In this document: one piece after another, positions 34,639-49,180 of the stretch | Numbering within the stretch: position 1 is the first letter of the stretch | Layout: each line of letters opens with the position of its first letter | Source of the DNA: Lytechinus variegatus | Taxonomy: Eukaryota > Echinodermata > Echinoidea > Temnopleuroida > Toxopneustidae | Assembly: GCF_018143015.1 (NCBI RefSeq) | Contig: NC_054743.1 | Location: 31,211,934 to 31,275,933, forward strand | Direction: 5' to 3' | DNA length: 64,000 bases | Program-made: the position numbers and the translations under genes | The notes under the pieces: model-generated | What the model was told of the DNA's origin: nothing | Database searches by the model: none | The model's input: only the letters and a program-made list of their open reading frames with translations

Positions 34639-37600
34639 CTTTAATGAGAGAAAAAAGAAGAACATTTGTCGATTTCAGAGAGTCGTATATTCGTGCAACG
34701 TATTTTCTTCAATAGTTATCTTCTACAAAGCAGAAATTTCCAACAATAAAAATAAATAAATTAAGATAATTAAGATAATTCAGCAATTAGGAAACTTACA
34801 GGCCGAATCGTTCCCCTTCTTCGAGCGTCTCGGGGAGTTTCTTCCCCCTGGTTTCGGGCAAGAAGAGGGTCGAAAGCGCAGCCATGACGGATAAAGAGCC
34901 ATAGATTACCAGAGGCAGAGGGTCCCAATACTTGACGAGGATGAGTATAAGGGGAGCTAAAATACCAGCTATATATGAAAACATTGCACAATTACCAACA
35001 GCAACACCTCTGCAAGAAGACAAAATGAAAGTTAATCATGAAGATGCATTTTGAGAATTGGTGTTTAATGTTGGTCTTGCTAAATAAGTTCAGTGGACAA
35101 CGATACTTCTTTGGCATTGAATAGACTTGGTCATTTAATTCCTTTTCCAGTACGATTTAGAAAAAAAGAAGATAAAATAAGAAAATTAATACGAAATATT
35201 GTTTTACTAATCATGTAAATTATTAAGCTACATAGCCTAGCAGATATCTCATAATCATTTCCTCATCATATAATGATCTTTTGCTTAAGGGCGTTCTCCA
35301 GTTAAAATGAAGTCCATGTCATTTGGCAGAGAGTTACTTTGGTATGTACATGTATGCATGATGAAAATGCAAAAAAAAATAATGTAGGTTCATGTGCTTA
35401 TTTTCTTTCTACGGGTCTTCAAACTCGCCGTATTTGAATGATATACAATCTTGCGCAATCAAGAGAATTATGCCTCTTTTAGACCTCACGTATTCACCAA
35501 ATGAGTTTGAATCATGTGTACTCATTGGAAACGGCATCAGACGTCATCAAATTTTCAAGATATATAACAAAGTGTATACCAAATAAGAAAAAAAATATTG
35601 GTAAAACTATATCTATTTTGGAGTCAGTAGCGCCCTCATTTGGCAAGAATGGTGCAAAAACCCTGAAAAACACATCTTCAAAGACGCGAATCTACTCAAA
35701 ATTTTGTAAGCTGCACTTTTTTCAAAATCCATGTCATTTTCATCAAATTCGGCTAAATTGTAGAGGAATACATATCGAAGGTGTAGGGAAGTTAAAGATA
35801 TGGGGTCATGTGCTCGTTATTTTTTTAACTATGAGTGTCCAAAGTCTGAACTCAGGTTTAAAGTTGTGGTTTATGTATGGACAGCCAATGGTTACATAAT
35901 CACTAACAGTAAAGATATCATACTCATTCGGCTCTCAAATCATTCATAACTGTGTAGAAAGTATAATTAGATGATTGTCTTCACCATCAGGAAAGAGCAC
36001 AGTAAACATAAGAAACATACAGCTTGATACAAATTTTGATACTTTTGGCTTCCCATACTAAAACCACTTTAAACCTGAGTTTAAGTTAAATCTGACTTCA
36101 GAATACGGGCCTCAGTGTCTCAAATGTTGTGAGTTGGCTTGAGACAGTCTATAATGTGCCTAAATGGGCAAAAGTCTAATACCGTCCAAAATACCGTCCA
36201 AAACGAATGATTCCTTTGTCCTGCTCCCAAACATTCAAAATCCATGTCATTTTCATCACACTCTAGATTTGTAGGGAATATATTTGTCAGAAGTTAATAC
36301 ATTTAAAATAAGGGGTTTATGTGCTCGTTTTCAAATTATCAGTGTCCAAAGTTTCCGAGTTGTCCTGAAACAGCCCAAAATGCTCAGAAAACATGCAAAA
36401 GTCAGTTTACCGTCTAAAATGCGAATAGTTCCGAAGTCTTGCTCCCAAACTTTGAAAATCCATGTCCTTTTCATCATACTTTGCACATAGATATTTAGCA
36501 CCTGAATACTCCAAATATGCAAAAATTAACATGGGTCCATGTGCTTGATTGTTTGCTATAGAGCCTCAAGGTTGACTCAAATGGATGTTCTTAAGAAATG
36601 CACATTCAAGAGAATTTGGCAGTTTTAGACCTTACGAGATCACAGCAATGAGTTTAAAGCTTTATTACTCCGTCAAAATCTATGAAAATTACTCCAAATT
36701 GTGCAATATGATTAATAATTGTATCCTTAGGATAAATAATCTATTTACATTGTCAACTGATTGCTCATTTAAGCCTAACAGCACTTTCAGTTCTTAGAAA
36801 TTGCGGGAAAGAAAACAAATACTCATCCTCAAAAAAAAATTGAGAAGTAGAAGAAATGCTGCACTTTATTCGAAACCCATATCATTTTCACCAAACTTTG
36901 CAAAGTTGTAGAGGAAGGTATGCCTAAGAGGTGCAAACATTAAAAAATATGGGTTCATGTGCTTGTTTTCAAACTATCAGCACTCTTATTAGAGCAAATG
37001 TGCTTTTTAAAGCACCCCAAACGCGCCAAAAGCTTTGTATCTATACGAGGAAAAATTCCGAACCACTTTTTCCATTTAATCAAACTCGGGGTTATATTCA
37101 TCACACTTCGCAACACTAAAGAGAAAAGTATTTTGAAATTGAAGAGTTTAGTTGCAAAAGGGGTTCGGTCCACTTTAGACCATTTCGAGAAAACCATGTT
37201 TTTCATTCTCACTTATTGCAATATTCTTATGAGAAACTAAATTGTCTTGATCTCCTACCCTATAATGTGAACATAAAATTGGGTATAAAAGAAATCTACC
37301 TGTCTTCAATTTTATTTCCATATATCTTTTAAAAAACGAATTCATTGTGGGTGGACCTAACCCCTTTTGCAACGAAACTGAAATTAATCCAATCTCATTA
37401 GATTGAAAAAGTGATTTTTCTTTGCCACTTTCATTCACGTTTTCATCTGAATTGCAATATTTATTTGGTATTATCGGAGTGACTAAAAATTTTGAGGTCT
37501 TGAGATAGAAAAAAAATTGAAAAATGGACCTAACCCCCTTTTGACAAATGAGTTCCTGAGAAGAGTTTTGTTGCAAAAGGGGTTAGGTCCACTCGAAGAA

Positions 37601-40600
37601 AAACATTTTTTGCAATATTCTTATGCGAAACTGAATTTCCATGATACCCTACCGTGAGAACATAAAATTTGGTATAAAAGAAATCTGTGTGGACCTAACC
37701 CCTTTTGCAACTAAACTATAATGGACCTAACCCCTTTTGAAAGAAAAAGTTATTTTTCTTTGCCTTTTTAGTTCACTTTTTAATAGGAATTTCAACTTTT
37801 CTTTGGTATCATCTTATAGAGCTACTAAAAATCTATACATTGAGACATAAAAATCAAATTTGATGAAAAATTGACCTAATCCCTTGTGCAAGTGAGCTCT
37901 TCAATTGTAGAATAAGAAAAAAATGGTTCATGGAATAATTCCAGTTTATTAGATTTATGAAATAACACATCGGATCTGCAGTTAGTGCAGATAATGATAA
38001 AATCAGCTCACATACTTACAGCTCATTAATCACCAGTTCATCCATTGTGACGTCAGCGCGCAGAGTGTAAAATATGCGCAAATCATAATTAAGCGCACAA
38101 ACATAACTGTGGAACGTCCTTAAAGGCAAAATCGTATAACATTATATGACAAGAAAATCGAATCAATCCTTTAACTACCATGAGCCATGGAGCGAAAAAC
38201 AGACATGACCTACCTTATGTTTGTGGGGAAAAGTTCCACAGTGTACAGATAAATGATGTTTGATGCCGCTGAGATCCCAAACTTGCCTATCATAGCAACA
38301 CTTGTCAATGCAATCGCGTGTTCTAATCATAACAAAAATATTGAAAATAAGAATATTTTATAAAGGATAAAAAGTCTGGTACATTGAATAAGAACAGTTG
38401 ATGATATTCAATTTCCTCAACTTAAAGTTGCGCTTCTTCTAAAGCCTCTTGCCCTTCACCTTATTATTTTGATATTGAGTACGTTTTTACATTATGAATA
38501 ATATCACGCTACATGTATGTCAACATGGTCGTGCAACTATTATTTTCAAATGAATATATATGTTGCTCTATTGATATAACAGCCGTCCTACCAGAAAACA
38601 GAGATCTCACAGATATTTTTTATGCTACAGCAAAATAAAGTGTGAAAAAAATATATAATCTTCAGCTTGCTTCCGGCAACGAGATATTATACACAGGAGT
38701 CTTTCATTTGCTCAGAACATCGCATTTTACGATTTTTTTTCCAAAATTCGTCACATGTACAACGAAGTTTATATTACAGTTACACCAAGGAAACCGAGTC
38801 CAAATCGATTGTTGGTTTGTCATTGGCAATAAACGTAATAGCTTTGGTCTATATGCAGTAACCCTATAGAAACGAAGTGTTACCTCATCAGTTTTCTTTT
38901 TTTTTTGCATTGGCAGCGTTGTTTTTTCCATATTTTGGTAGAGCATGATAAAACAACCCCACTGCCAAAATTTGGTGAGAATCGGTCCATTGGCCCCCAA
39001 TATTATGACATCATGAATACATAATTAGCCCCATGGAAGTCAATGTATTGGACTGGTTCTAAAATTTAGGGACCAGGCCAAAAATACATTGACTTCAAAT
39101 GGCGATCTTATGCTCCCTTGGACCGATTCTCATTCATCTTTGGCAGTGTGTGTTTTTTGTGCTATCCTGCACTACCGAAATATGGTATCAAAAAACGCTG
39201 AAATGCAAAAAAAGTTTCTGTGACGTTATCACTTCGGTATTCTATGCAGAAAAATAATGTACAAGCAAACGGGAACGTAAATCGCATCGTACCAATGAAC
39301 GCTGTTGAAATACAAGCAACCCCGCCCAGCATCATACAACCGAAGACACTAAGTTTACGACCGAAGAACTCAACGATGACGAAAGCCAGAATGTAGGCTG
39401 GGATTTCAACTGCAGCCGAGAGAGCAAAAGCGAGATAGACATCAATACCAAGGTTGGAACTGTTGAGCGAAAGGCCGTGATATACCAACGAGTTCACCAT
39501 CCTGCAATAAACAGCAGTAAGTGAGATTAAGTGAGTTACTTCGAAAAAAAATCATTTGGAGTGTCCACTCTACAGTCAGGCCAGAATGACAAAATGGTTG
39601 CTTCTTTGCTTACTTCTGTTATTTACGTATTCCTGTTCTCTTTGTCTTTGAGTTTGATTTCTATGTACATGTAACATTGCTGAAGGGATTTTCTTCAAGC
39701 TTTCTATATGATATAAGAAAAGTAAATATATTATGCATTTCAACCTTACTTTTTGTATATTTGTTCAAATAAATCTTACACTAAAGATCAGAAACTTGTC
39801 TAATATTGTACCTGAATGAAAGGACGAGAATTTAAAGCACAAAGTACTTATATTGATATTTTCGTTTCTATCCAAACTCGGATGCCCAATAATTTCAAAA
39901 TCATGATCTATACCATTGGCTTACCATATACAAACAAGGTTGATTGTACGTAGTCTCATCCTAGGTGTTCTGATTAAGTCGAGACCATTAGGTTTCCGCG
40001 CCTTGCGAATTTTATCCTAGAAAGAATATAAAATAAACCATCAGGGGACCGTTTCATGAATTTGTTTGACTTTGCGTACAATAGGTTAGACTCTTTCTTG
40101 TATAAACAAAAATACCGCAAACTTTCCCTTTTTTAAGTCAACGGGGTTTTCATTTCCTATACTTTTAATAAACTTTATGAAAATGTTAATCTCTATATAT
40201 CCGTTGTCATTTTTGATGATGTGAATCAAAATGATTGGGAATCTGATTAAGCGGCCCGGCTACAAATTGTACCAGTCATTAGCAAAGATGTATGAAGTTT
40301 TGAAAAATCTTGTTGAAAGATCACTCTTTAATTTACCAATGTTTTTTATTTGAAACTTTCAAATCTGCCTTGATAAAAAAAATGATTTTTTTTTGTTGTA
40401 TTGTTTTTACAATGGCTGCAATTATGATTTCAAAAAACAAAGAAAAAGAAAGACTTACTTGTTCCTCAACGAAGTCTTTGCTAAAGACAGGCTTTGGTAA
40501 ATCCACTTTATTGACTTTGGCAAACCTCTTTATGACCCTCTCCGCCTTCTCGTATTGACCCATTGATATCAACCATCTCGGTGACTCTGGCAGCCATCTT

Positions 40601-43600
40601 GGATCGAAGCAAATTAAGTAAAGAGATAAATCATCGATTATTACATTTAAACGAACATCTATTTATCAGCTAATTGATTGGTATTTATTCAATTTTCATT
40701 CATTCATGCGACTATACAATGATTTGAAATGAAATGAGAAAAAAAGAAGTCGTAAGGCGACTCGTTCCTGTGCCATCCTCTATTCGATCTGAAATTTTCA
40801 GTTTATTTTTCCCCATTAAAATACAAGTAGCCCAAGTATAAATTGAAGAATATTACTCAGATCTACTTTTAATAAGAAAACTTTGGGTTTCAGGATATCT
40901 GTGTTATATTCAAGCCAAAAGATACGTCCTAATTTTTTGACCCAAAATGGTCACTGTGGTACTACACATTACGTCAAAAAAAACTTTTGAATTGAAATTC
41001 GTGTATTTACTCGTATTGGTATATGTGAAACACCAATGGCTAAATAGTTCGAAGAGTCCCTTACATGAAGAATATAAAAAGGATGGAAATGGGTGCAGTC
41101 ATGACAAACTGTAAGGTCCGCCAGGATCTGATGTAGTATGCCGGGAGTGTTAGTGACAAGTATCCAAGTGCATAGCTGATAGATGCTAGAATAATAACGT
41201 TCCTCTTCGATGGCCCAATATACTCAATACCTACAATTAATAGAACGACAAAACAATAATTGTTAGGAGTTTGATCATTGATTTTACTTCATTTTGGTCA
41301 GGACAGGATATGAGTTTTGAAAAGAGGAATACGTAAGGATAAATGTGTATATAAACTTGAATATTTGATTCATTATTTGGCAATTCTGCACGTTGTAAGT
41401 TCCATTTAAAGAATTTACGAGATGGTGTAATAGCATTATGAAGACAACACACACTAAGAAATAGGGGATCAAGTTTGAACCCTCCGGGTTTTCAAGTACT
41501 ATGTACTTTAACTGGTGCATATTTGCACCTATTAGGGTGCGAGCGAGCATTTCTTGGTGCATAAAAAGGTGAATTTGTTCACCTTTTGCCACCAGGGTGC
41601 AAGATTACAACCGTAAAGGTTGGTACAAGTGCTTCATTAGGGTTCAAACATTTCTTAGTGTGCATAAACGTCATTTTGACAAGTCACTTTCACTGTTTCA
41701 GGTAGGAGAAAGAAGCACTTAGAGTTTAGATCATATCATTATTATATTCATTCAATGTAAATCTGTCCTATATTATATGATCTCCTTATTTATTGCCTTA
41801 CCTATAATATACAGTACTGTGTTCAGGGCAGTGTTACCAAACCCCATAAAGAAACGCATAACGGCAAAGAAGCACCAGGTTGGTGAAAAGGCAAGAGCTA
41901 CACCGGAAACAAGGGATATAATATTACCGATGAACAATGCCCACCAGCGTCCAAATCTGTTGAGGATGTTAAGAAAGAGAGTAGTTTGATTATCCCAGCC
42001 ATTTCGGATAACATTGAAGATGGGTGGATTAGATTTTACTTGTACGAACTACGAATTATAAAAAAAAAGTATGTTGAGAATTTGGCTTTAGCAGAATCTC
42101 AAAAAGACGACCAATGCTCGAACTATTTCTAATTTATCTATGATCGTAATTCGATGACCGCAATAATCTGAATAGAGATGACCATTGTTTGTACCTATTT
42201 CATATGCATTACTTTATGATGTTATGTGCGGTTATATTCATCATTCTGCAATATGGCAATTTTGATAAGAATGTTAGTTAAACTGCTATTATTAGGCACA
42301 TTAAGAGGAGGCTGGATTCTTTGATTTTGCTAAGTGTCGTGCGCTATTTTTTGTCCTATCCAAACCCAAACAAAAACAAACATGTTGTCAGCAGTTGTTA
42401 CTGAAGTAGTTTGTGTTAGAGTTAGAGCATATCTTTTAAGATACACTGTATCTTTTAAAACATGCGCATAGACCCTGGGCTGATTAGATTCGATTTGAGT
42501 TTGATTTATTTTGGAACCTCAAATATCGCAATATGTATATATATATATAGCCAATTTGTTGATAAATTTAGTCTGATGACAGAGTGTATATCATCACCAT
42601 CAGCTCAGTCTTAAAGCTGCAAAAAGCCCTATTAGTATAAAAGTAGAAAACATGTAACGGTGTCATAGTAATCCCAATGTAAAAAAAGTGCGCGGTAATA
42701 TCATTATTATGTGGAAATCAGCTAAAATATGGATTTTACCGGCATGGATGGCAAATCTCTGTACCATCCCCCCCCCCAATTTTAGTTTTAATATTTATCA
42801 ATATATTCATCCCTTCCCTCGAAATGACCCAAAATACAATTAATAATCATTCATTGTTACTGGTCGTCCCAATGCCTTGGCCATATCTCTATCCTGATCA
42901 AAAGTGCTATTTGTGCTTTAAGCTATTTGTGGTACATGTACGACACACATACATCATGTGGCACCCTCGCTCGTGTACAACATCCTCTCACCCCCCCCCC
43001 CCCACCCACACACACACACACACACAAACACACGCTCTCTCTCACACACCTATTTATTTTAGTGTGCGACTTGGGGAAACATGAAGAGATTAGAATTCGA
43101 CTCGAGCCTTGTTTCTATAGAGCTCGGTTTCTCCATAAAAAACATCGTGGGGTGAATTTTAAAGATAAATTCCATTTCTGGTAACGATCGCAAAATTACT
43201 TTTTACAGAATCTAATATAATGACCACCCAAGTGTGTGTCTGTATGAATAAAATATGTGCCAAAGGATTCTAGAAGAAATTGTGTAATTGCTGAGAAATA
43301 AGAAAAATAAGCGCGGAATTGGCCCGGGGGGGCACTTCCATTCACAAGTGGATACCATGCGCGACCATGGGGTCTCCAAAAGCACCCTAAACACGTAATT
43401 TCCATATTCTGAAAATGCACCCCTTAACAAGTACAGGAATTTTTTATTGTTACGGGTCCTTCGGTCGTCGGCTTTACCTTATTTGGTTTAGTACGACCCC
43501 ACTACACCTCGCGCAAATCGGACTCTAAACACGAAGTGTTGGGGGCAAAAAGGACATCCTTAATTTATAAAACATTTGAATTTTGTTTTATAATCCCCGC

Positions 43601-46600
43601 AAATTCGACCCTAAACACGTAATTTTCCTAGCGAAATAGATACCCTTTTTTCCTTATTTTTGTGTTTTTGACACTCTTATCACGTTACGTACGTAACGTG
43701 CCCTATCGTGAAAAAGACATCCTTTTTACGTGCTTTTTGGTCGCGCATGGTATCCACTCGTCAATGTAAGTGGCCCCTCCGGGGGAATCGGTCACTTCCG
43801 TCGGGTCTTTATTCCAGCAACAATAATACACTGTCCCACGTGTGCCCATCTGTTTTGGTGATCTTCAGTGTGAACATTTTTCAGCGTAGATTTCACGATT
43901 TCACAAAGTTCAGTTTATGTAACTGTACCAGCTCTAGATCCTCGATGATATACTGACAATTAAGCCTGGTTTTACAGACTTTCTCATGAAATCAGTGTTT
44001 ACTGCAACTACTGGCATTTCTCTTGAAGTTCTGGAAAAACCTACCTGTCTGACAGGATGCCAAAGAAAATAGAACCAGCTACAATACCCAGGTAGAAAAT
44101 AGATTGGGACATTTCAGTAAGATTTTCATCACCGCAAACCAGATCAAACTGCAATAGATAAAATAAAAATAATCAGTTATTGGTTGCACTGTTGGCGTCT
44201 ATTTTAAAGATATTCTCCGCAAAGTTTTTGCTATTCTGGTAGAAGCATATAGAGCTATTAGCTCCATGGTAGAATCAACAGAAACAGTATCACAGAAGCC
44301 TAGCGGTAGGTGTAGGCTATCCATTTCCATTACAGTTTAATCACATGTTTTAGTATGGTAGGAATATATTCGATATTCACTCTTAATCATTTCAATTTGA
44401 ATTCCAATTTGGCGGAGGTCAAAACCCCTCAAATTAATTATCTTCTCTATAACTATCAAATACGGGACCTTGCCCTACTCCTTTAAAAGGGAAAAGGGCT
44501 TAGGCATTTCTCATCTTCGCGGATAAGATAAAAGGAGTCGGGGATATATAAATGTTTACTAGTGACACTAGACAACAGTTGTTTGTATATGGGACTTCCT
44601 CGAAGGATACGATTGTAGATACAAATGATCTATTCTAAATACGGTCATGATCCGATAAACAATCCTACCTACTTTGAGACCTATTTTTAGGTTAAATGGT
44701 AGAGTCCCTAAAAGTGCGTGTCACTACACCAATTAATCCCCCAAATAAAATGTTTAGCTCTTAAAACACGTATTATTTTATATGAACAGTTTTTCTTTGT
44801 GCCCGATCATTTTTCTTTTCTTAAGTTCTATTTTTTCGTCTCTCTCTCTCTCTCTTATATATATGTGTAGCATTGTCGAATTAGATAATACTCCTCGAAA
44901 AAAAATGACCTTGTACCACAGCCTTAGGCATATTAGGTAGGCTTTGAGGGGGGTAAAGAGGAATATGATCTACTTCAGTAATAGATGCTACCATTATACA
45001 AGTAAAGGAATTGCTTTCACGATAGATATATCGATTTATTCGTTTATATTCTATATTGAGGAGGAGGTTGGGTGTACAGACTATTTTTTTCCTTAATTTA
45101 ACATCAAAAGCAAATTAGCCACTCCTGTATAAAAATACGATTTCTTCCGCGATAAATATGTATATTCATTTTATTTCATTCTATCATGGGGAAATGGCGT
45201 GGGATCCATTATTTTTAGCTTTTCTTTACGTCAAAAGCGAATGGGCCACCCCTTCACTTAAATACTAAAGATGAATTCACGAACATTATCATTCCTTCCC
45301 CAAAGAAACAAATTGATTTAATCATACGATGATTAAATTGATATAGCAACCAAGCAGCAATATAATAGCGAATATAATGGCACGTTCATCACTCCTATTG
45401 AACGTTTTTATTTATCTATGCCATCTCAGAGAAGAGGGTGGTTGATCTCCCACATTCGACAAACAGTCTGCACGAAAAAAAAAACATTTGCTCAATTTAT
45501 ACGGAGCCTAAAGAATTTCGACCTTGCCGGGTTCTTTTTTTTTCTTTTTTCTCCTTCCAAACATTTGCAGTTGCATGCGACGCGGGGGACAAATATGATA
45601 TTCGGTGGATTTGAATAGAAACTCAGTTTCCCCCTGAAAAAAACTTCATGTGTAATCGTATTTAGTTTTCAGATCATTAATGCAAACTAAATTCTCCATT
45701 GAAGATTTTCCACCCATAGTAACCATAGGCTGAAGGACAGGTTAGAGATATGACACAGATAGTGGGTGTAGGTTCATGAATATGATGGCTAGGTGAGTCG
45801 GCACTTTTAGGGTTTAGAGAATTCACACAATTTGGTGGTTAACTCAGACTTTGGCACATTAACGGTCTTTTCCATTTTGTTAAAAAAAAGTATTTAACAT
45901 ATCTTATCGTACATAACACCGGCATATATTAAAAATAAAAGAAACACATTCAAAGAGCCAGCTGAACAATGGTGAATGCTGAATGTTAGATCAAATAAAC
46001 AACAGCAATAGCCAGCTGATTATGATTAATTATCTCATAAATCAGTTGCATAGTCAGGTTTACATAAAAAGTGTTGGCCTCCCGTCAGAGACAAGTTAAT
46101 GGAAATAATCTTCGTGCTTTTTTTTCCTTTAGGGAGCATTTTACATTAGGGTGTGCAAAATATATATATACCAAATGGATCGTCGATTACTTTTTAATTA
46201 TAACTAGAAAGAAATATGTTTATTGTTTGCAGTTGAATGTTGTACTCTTCTCTAATACATATTTTCCCACAGTTTTAAACTATATTTGTTCGTTCGGACA
46301 TATAAACTAAGTATTGGAAATGTTAATACATATATTTTTATTGTAACACAGAACAGCAATTACTAGTACTTTCGTAAGACTAGTATCGTGACGGAAACAT
46401 CATTGTCTGTGATATTGAATATATTAAATGTGGAATATTTTCTCACTTAAAGCCAGTCAAAAACTGTGGTAAAGTTCAGGAATGTGCAGGGGCGTAACAG
46501 CAGTCGATGGTCAGGGGTGGGGCGGGGGGTAGTCAAGAGCCCCCCAAACAAAACAAAAAAAATCCTGATCTTAATGGTTTGAACAGAAAGTGGTGTAATG

Positions 46601-49122
46601 AGGCACAATTTTAGAGGAGGCCAGATATGGTGTATCGGGCAAGATCTTTGTTGTTTTTTTTTTCAATGCAAAAATTTCGATATCTCATTACAAGGAAATC
46701 GAATTTCGTGAAAGATTTTGACAAAACATTCAGTAAATGATATCATATTTCACCGTTATCCCTTTCTCTTTTTTGTCTAAACGCCACTGTGAACTATTTC
46801 TTACATTATGATTGTGCGCGAAGCTGTATCTGCAGTAGCGTGAAGAGTAAAAAAAAAAAGGGGGCACAGTATGGCGCATGTGCCCAAAAAACTGCCTAAT
46901 ATAAGTCCCGAGCGAGCAAAGCGAGCGAGAAAAATAACATTTTCGAGAGAATCAAACTTTGATGTTTTTTTTTATTATATTCAGTAAATAACATCATATC
47001 TTACACTTTTCCTTTGCTTTTCTTTCATCCTTTTCGTTTTTGTTCTTGGTTGCAGGTGGCTGTGGCCTTGCCCTTCCATCTGTACACAAGTGCTTTGTGT
47101 CTGGGAGCCAGAACCTCTTGATATCAAAGGCATTTTATAGCCTACAGATAGCTGTTATTCTTAAACAAATCACGGGTATATACAGAATAAAATTTTACAC
47201 TAATTCAAAACAATTGAACCAATTTTAGCAATGTGAGAAAATGTGTATAAAGCGAGCTCGAAAAATGGCCTTTTGAAATGAAATGTCAATTATGTGATAG
47301 ATTTTTCCAAGATATTCAGCAAATAACATATTTCATTACTTTCTTTTAAGGTTGCCTCCTATATTGTTTTTATATAGCCCTTTGAAGGTTACAGGATGAA
47401 GAGCCCCTACTGCTGCGTGCGGTCTGTGGGCACAACCCCCGTTAGCTGTGGAGATTTAGCAAAAGTAAACATTATGATACTATTTAGCTTTTGCCAGCGT
47501 AAAGGTTTACCTACGTAGGGACATATAACGTATAACAGGAGGATATATTAAGCCCTTTTTTGTAGTGATTGCGACCGTTATTGCATAAAATTTTTGCAAG
47601 CCCATATCACAATATTTGTATGCAGTCCATCCTTTTTCCTATTCTTTATTTTCAATCCTCGGCATCCCGGTCGAGATATTAAGTTCTTCTTTCTTTTTTC
47701 TTGTCCCTTTTATTCGTTTTGGGGGCTAATAATTATACATTCTACCTTAATTTTCCGCTTGTGTTTTTCATTTTGTCACTACTTAATTCATTTTCCCTTT
47801 TTACTGATCATGGTAATATATTATCATTACGACTATTCGGAATGATTTGTTCTTTCTCATATGTTCTCCTTTCGTTCCTTTTCCCGCGTTCCTTCAGTTT
47901 TCCGGGGTTTTTTTCTTCTTCGTTATCTTTTCAATTTTTCCTTTCCCTTCCTCTTTTCCTCATTTCCTCTTTTCCCCTTTTCCTTCCCCTTTCTTTTCTT
48001 TTCTTTCTCCCTTTTCTCTTTTCCCCGTTTTTGTTTTTATTTTCCCAGTGAAATCCGCCTGGGGCAGAAACCACCCTTATATGTGTAATTGGATTGATTC
48101 ACAGCTGATTCGGTTCCGATGTATTCCCAAGCTGTAAGGAAGGGTTATACCAAAACTAAATTCTCTCCAATTAATTTTGCCTGATTTTGCCCAACAAAAA
48201 ATACCAGATAGGGATGGATTCAGAAATTATTCGTCTCCGATTCGGAGAGCTCCCCGAATCAACCCGGGAGGGTTCGGGAACATTCGTGGAGGGATTCTGC
48301 TCGTTTTGAAATGTTTAAAATCTGAATACATCTTCTCGGAGATGTATTCAGATGTAATTGGGTTGGATTTTTGGAGACATTTGGCAATTTTGTGAAGTCA
48401 ATTATTCTTGGTATAATGCTCCGATTCGAGACCCATTCCGGACCGATTCAACTCTAATTCTGTCTGAAACTATTTGGGAGAATTTGTGGTTTTGGCATAA
48501 CCCTAGCCTTAGCGATTGGGATCATTATGAGCCAATAAAGAAACATCACTCAAATGATTCAGATCAACTTCAACCAACTTAAGGGACGATAGGAACAAAA
48601 TAAACATGTCTCTGCTCAAATCTGATGTTTCCCTATTGTCGAAAATGTAAAAAGTTGTGCAACATACAAGTAGATGGACAGACCTCGACAACTTTTACCG
48701 ACACCTTCCTTTTCTTTCGGAAAGAAATGTGACCTCTTGAATTTCTTTGAAGAAAAGTAAAATATTGTTGAATATATTTCTTTTTTATGAAAGTGGTATG
48801 CATAGGATTTATGTATTTGCATAAATCTGCAAATTAAACATGATAACCTCCTCTGGTTGCATGAAAAATCACCAAAGACGAATGGACTGTGTCACAGTGT
48901 CTCATTTTACATAGTGCTGTGCTGGTCCCTTTATTCTAAACTTCAAAATATATGTATTTCATGTGTTTTTGCACAAATTTGCAAGAATTTTGAATAAATT
49001 TAAATCAACATTAAAAACTGATTTTCATTTCGCAATCTTATAGAAATCAATCCAGATTAGATTTTCCATCAAAATAATTCCCAAATACAAAAAACGTTGA
49101 CTTCTAGAAAAGCTTAGGTCTG

Positions 49123-49180
<58 letters not shown>

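Noticed and set aside
35501..35899. 132-codon frame in intron 10 of gene B
   Set aside because: Spans degenerate tandem repeat units and has no domain similarity.
47594..48137. Phe/Ser/Leu-rich open frames near 47.6-48.1 kb
   Set aside because: Pyrimidine-run sequence with no motif, no splice context and overlapping frames of equal quality.
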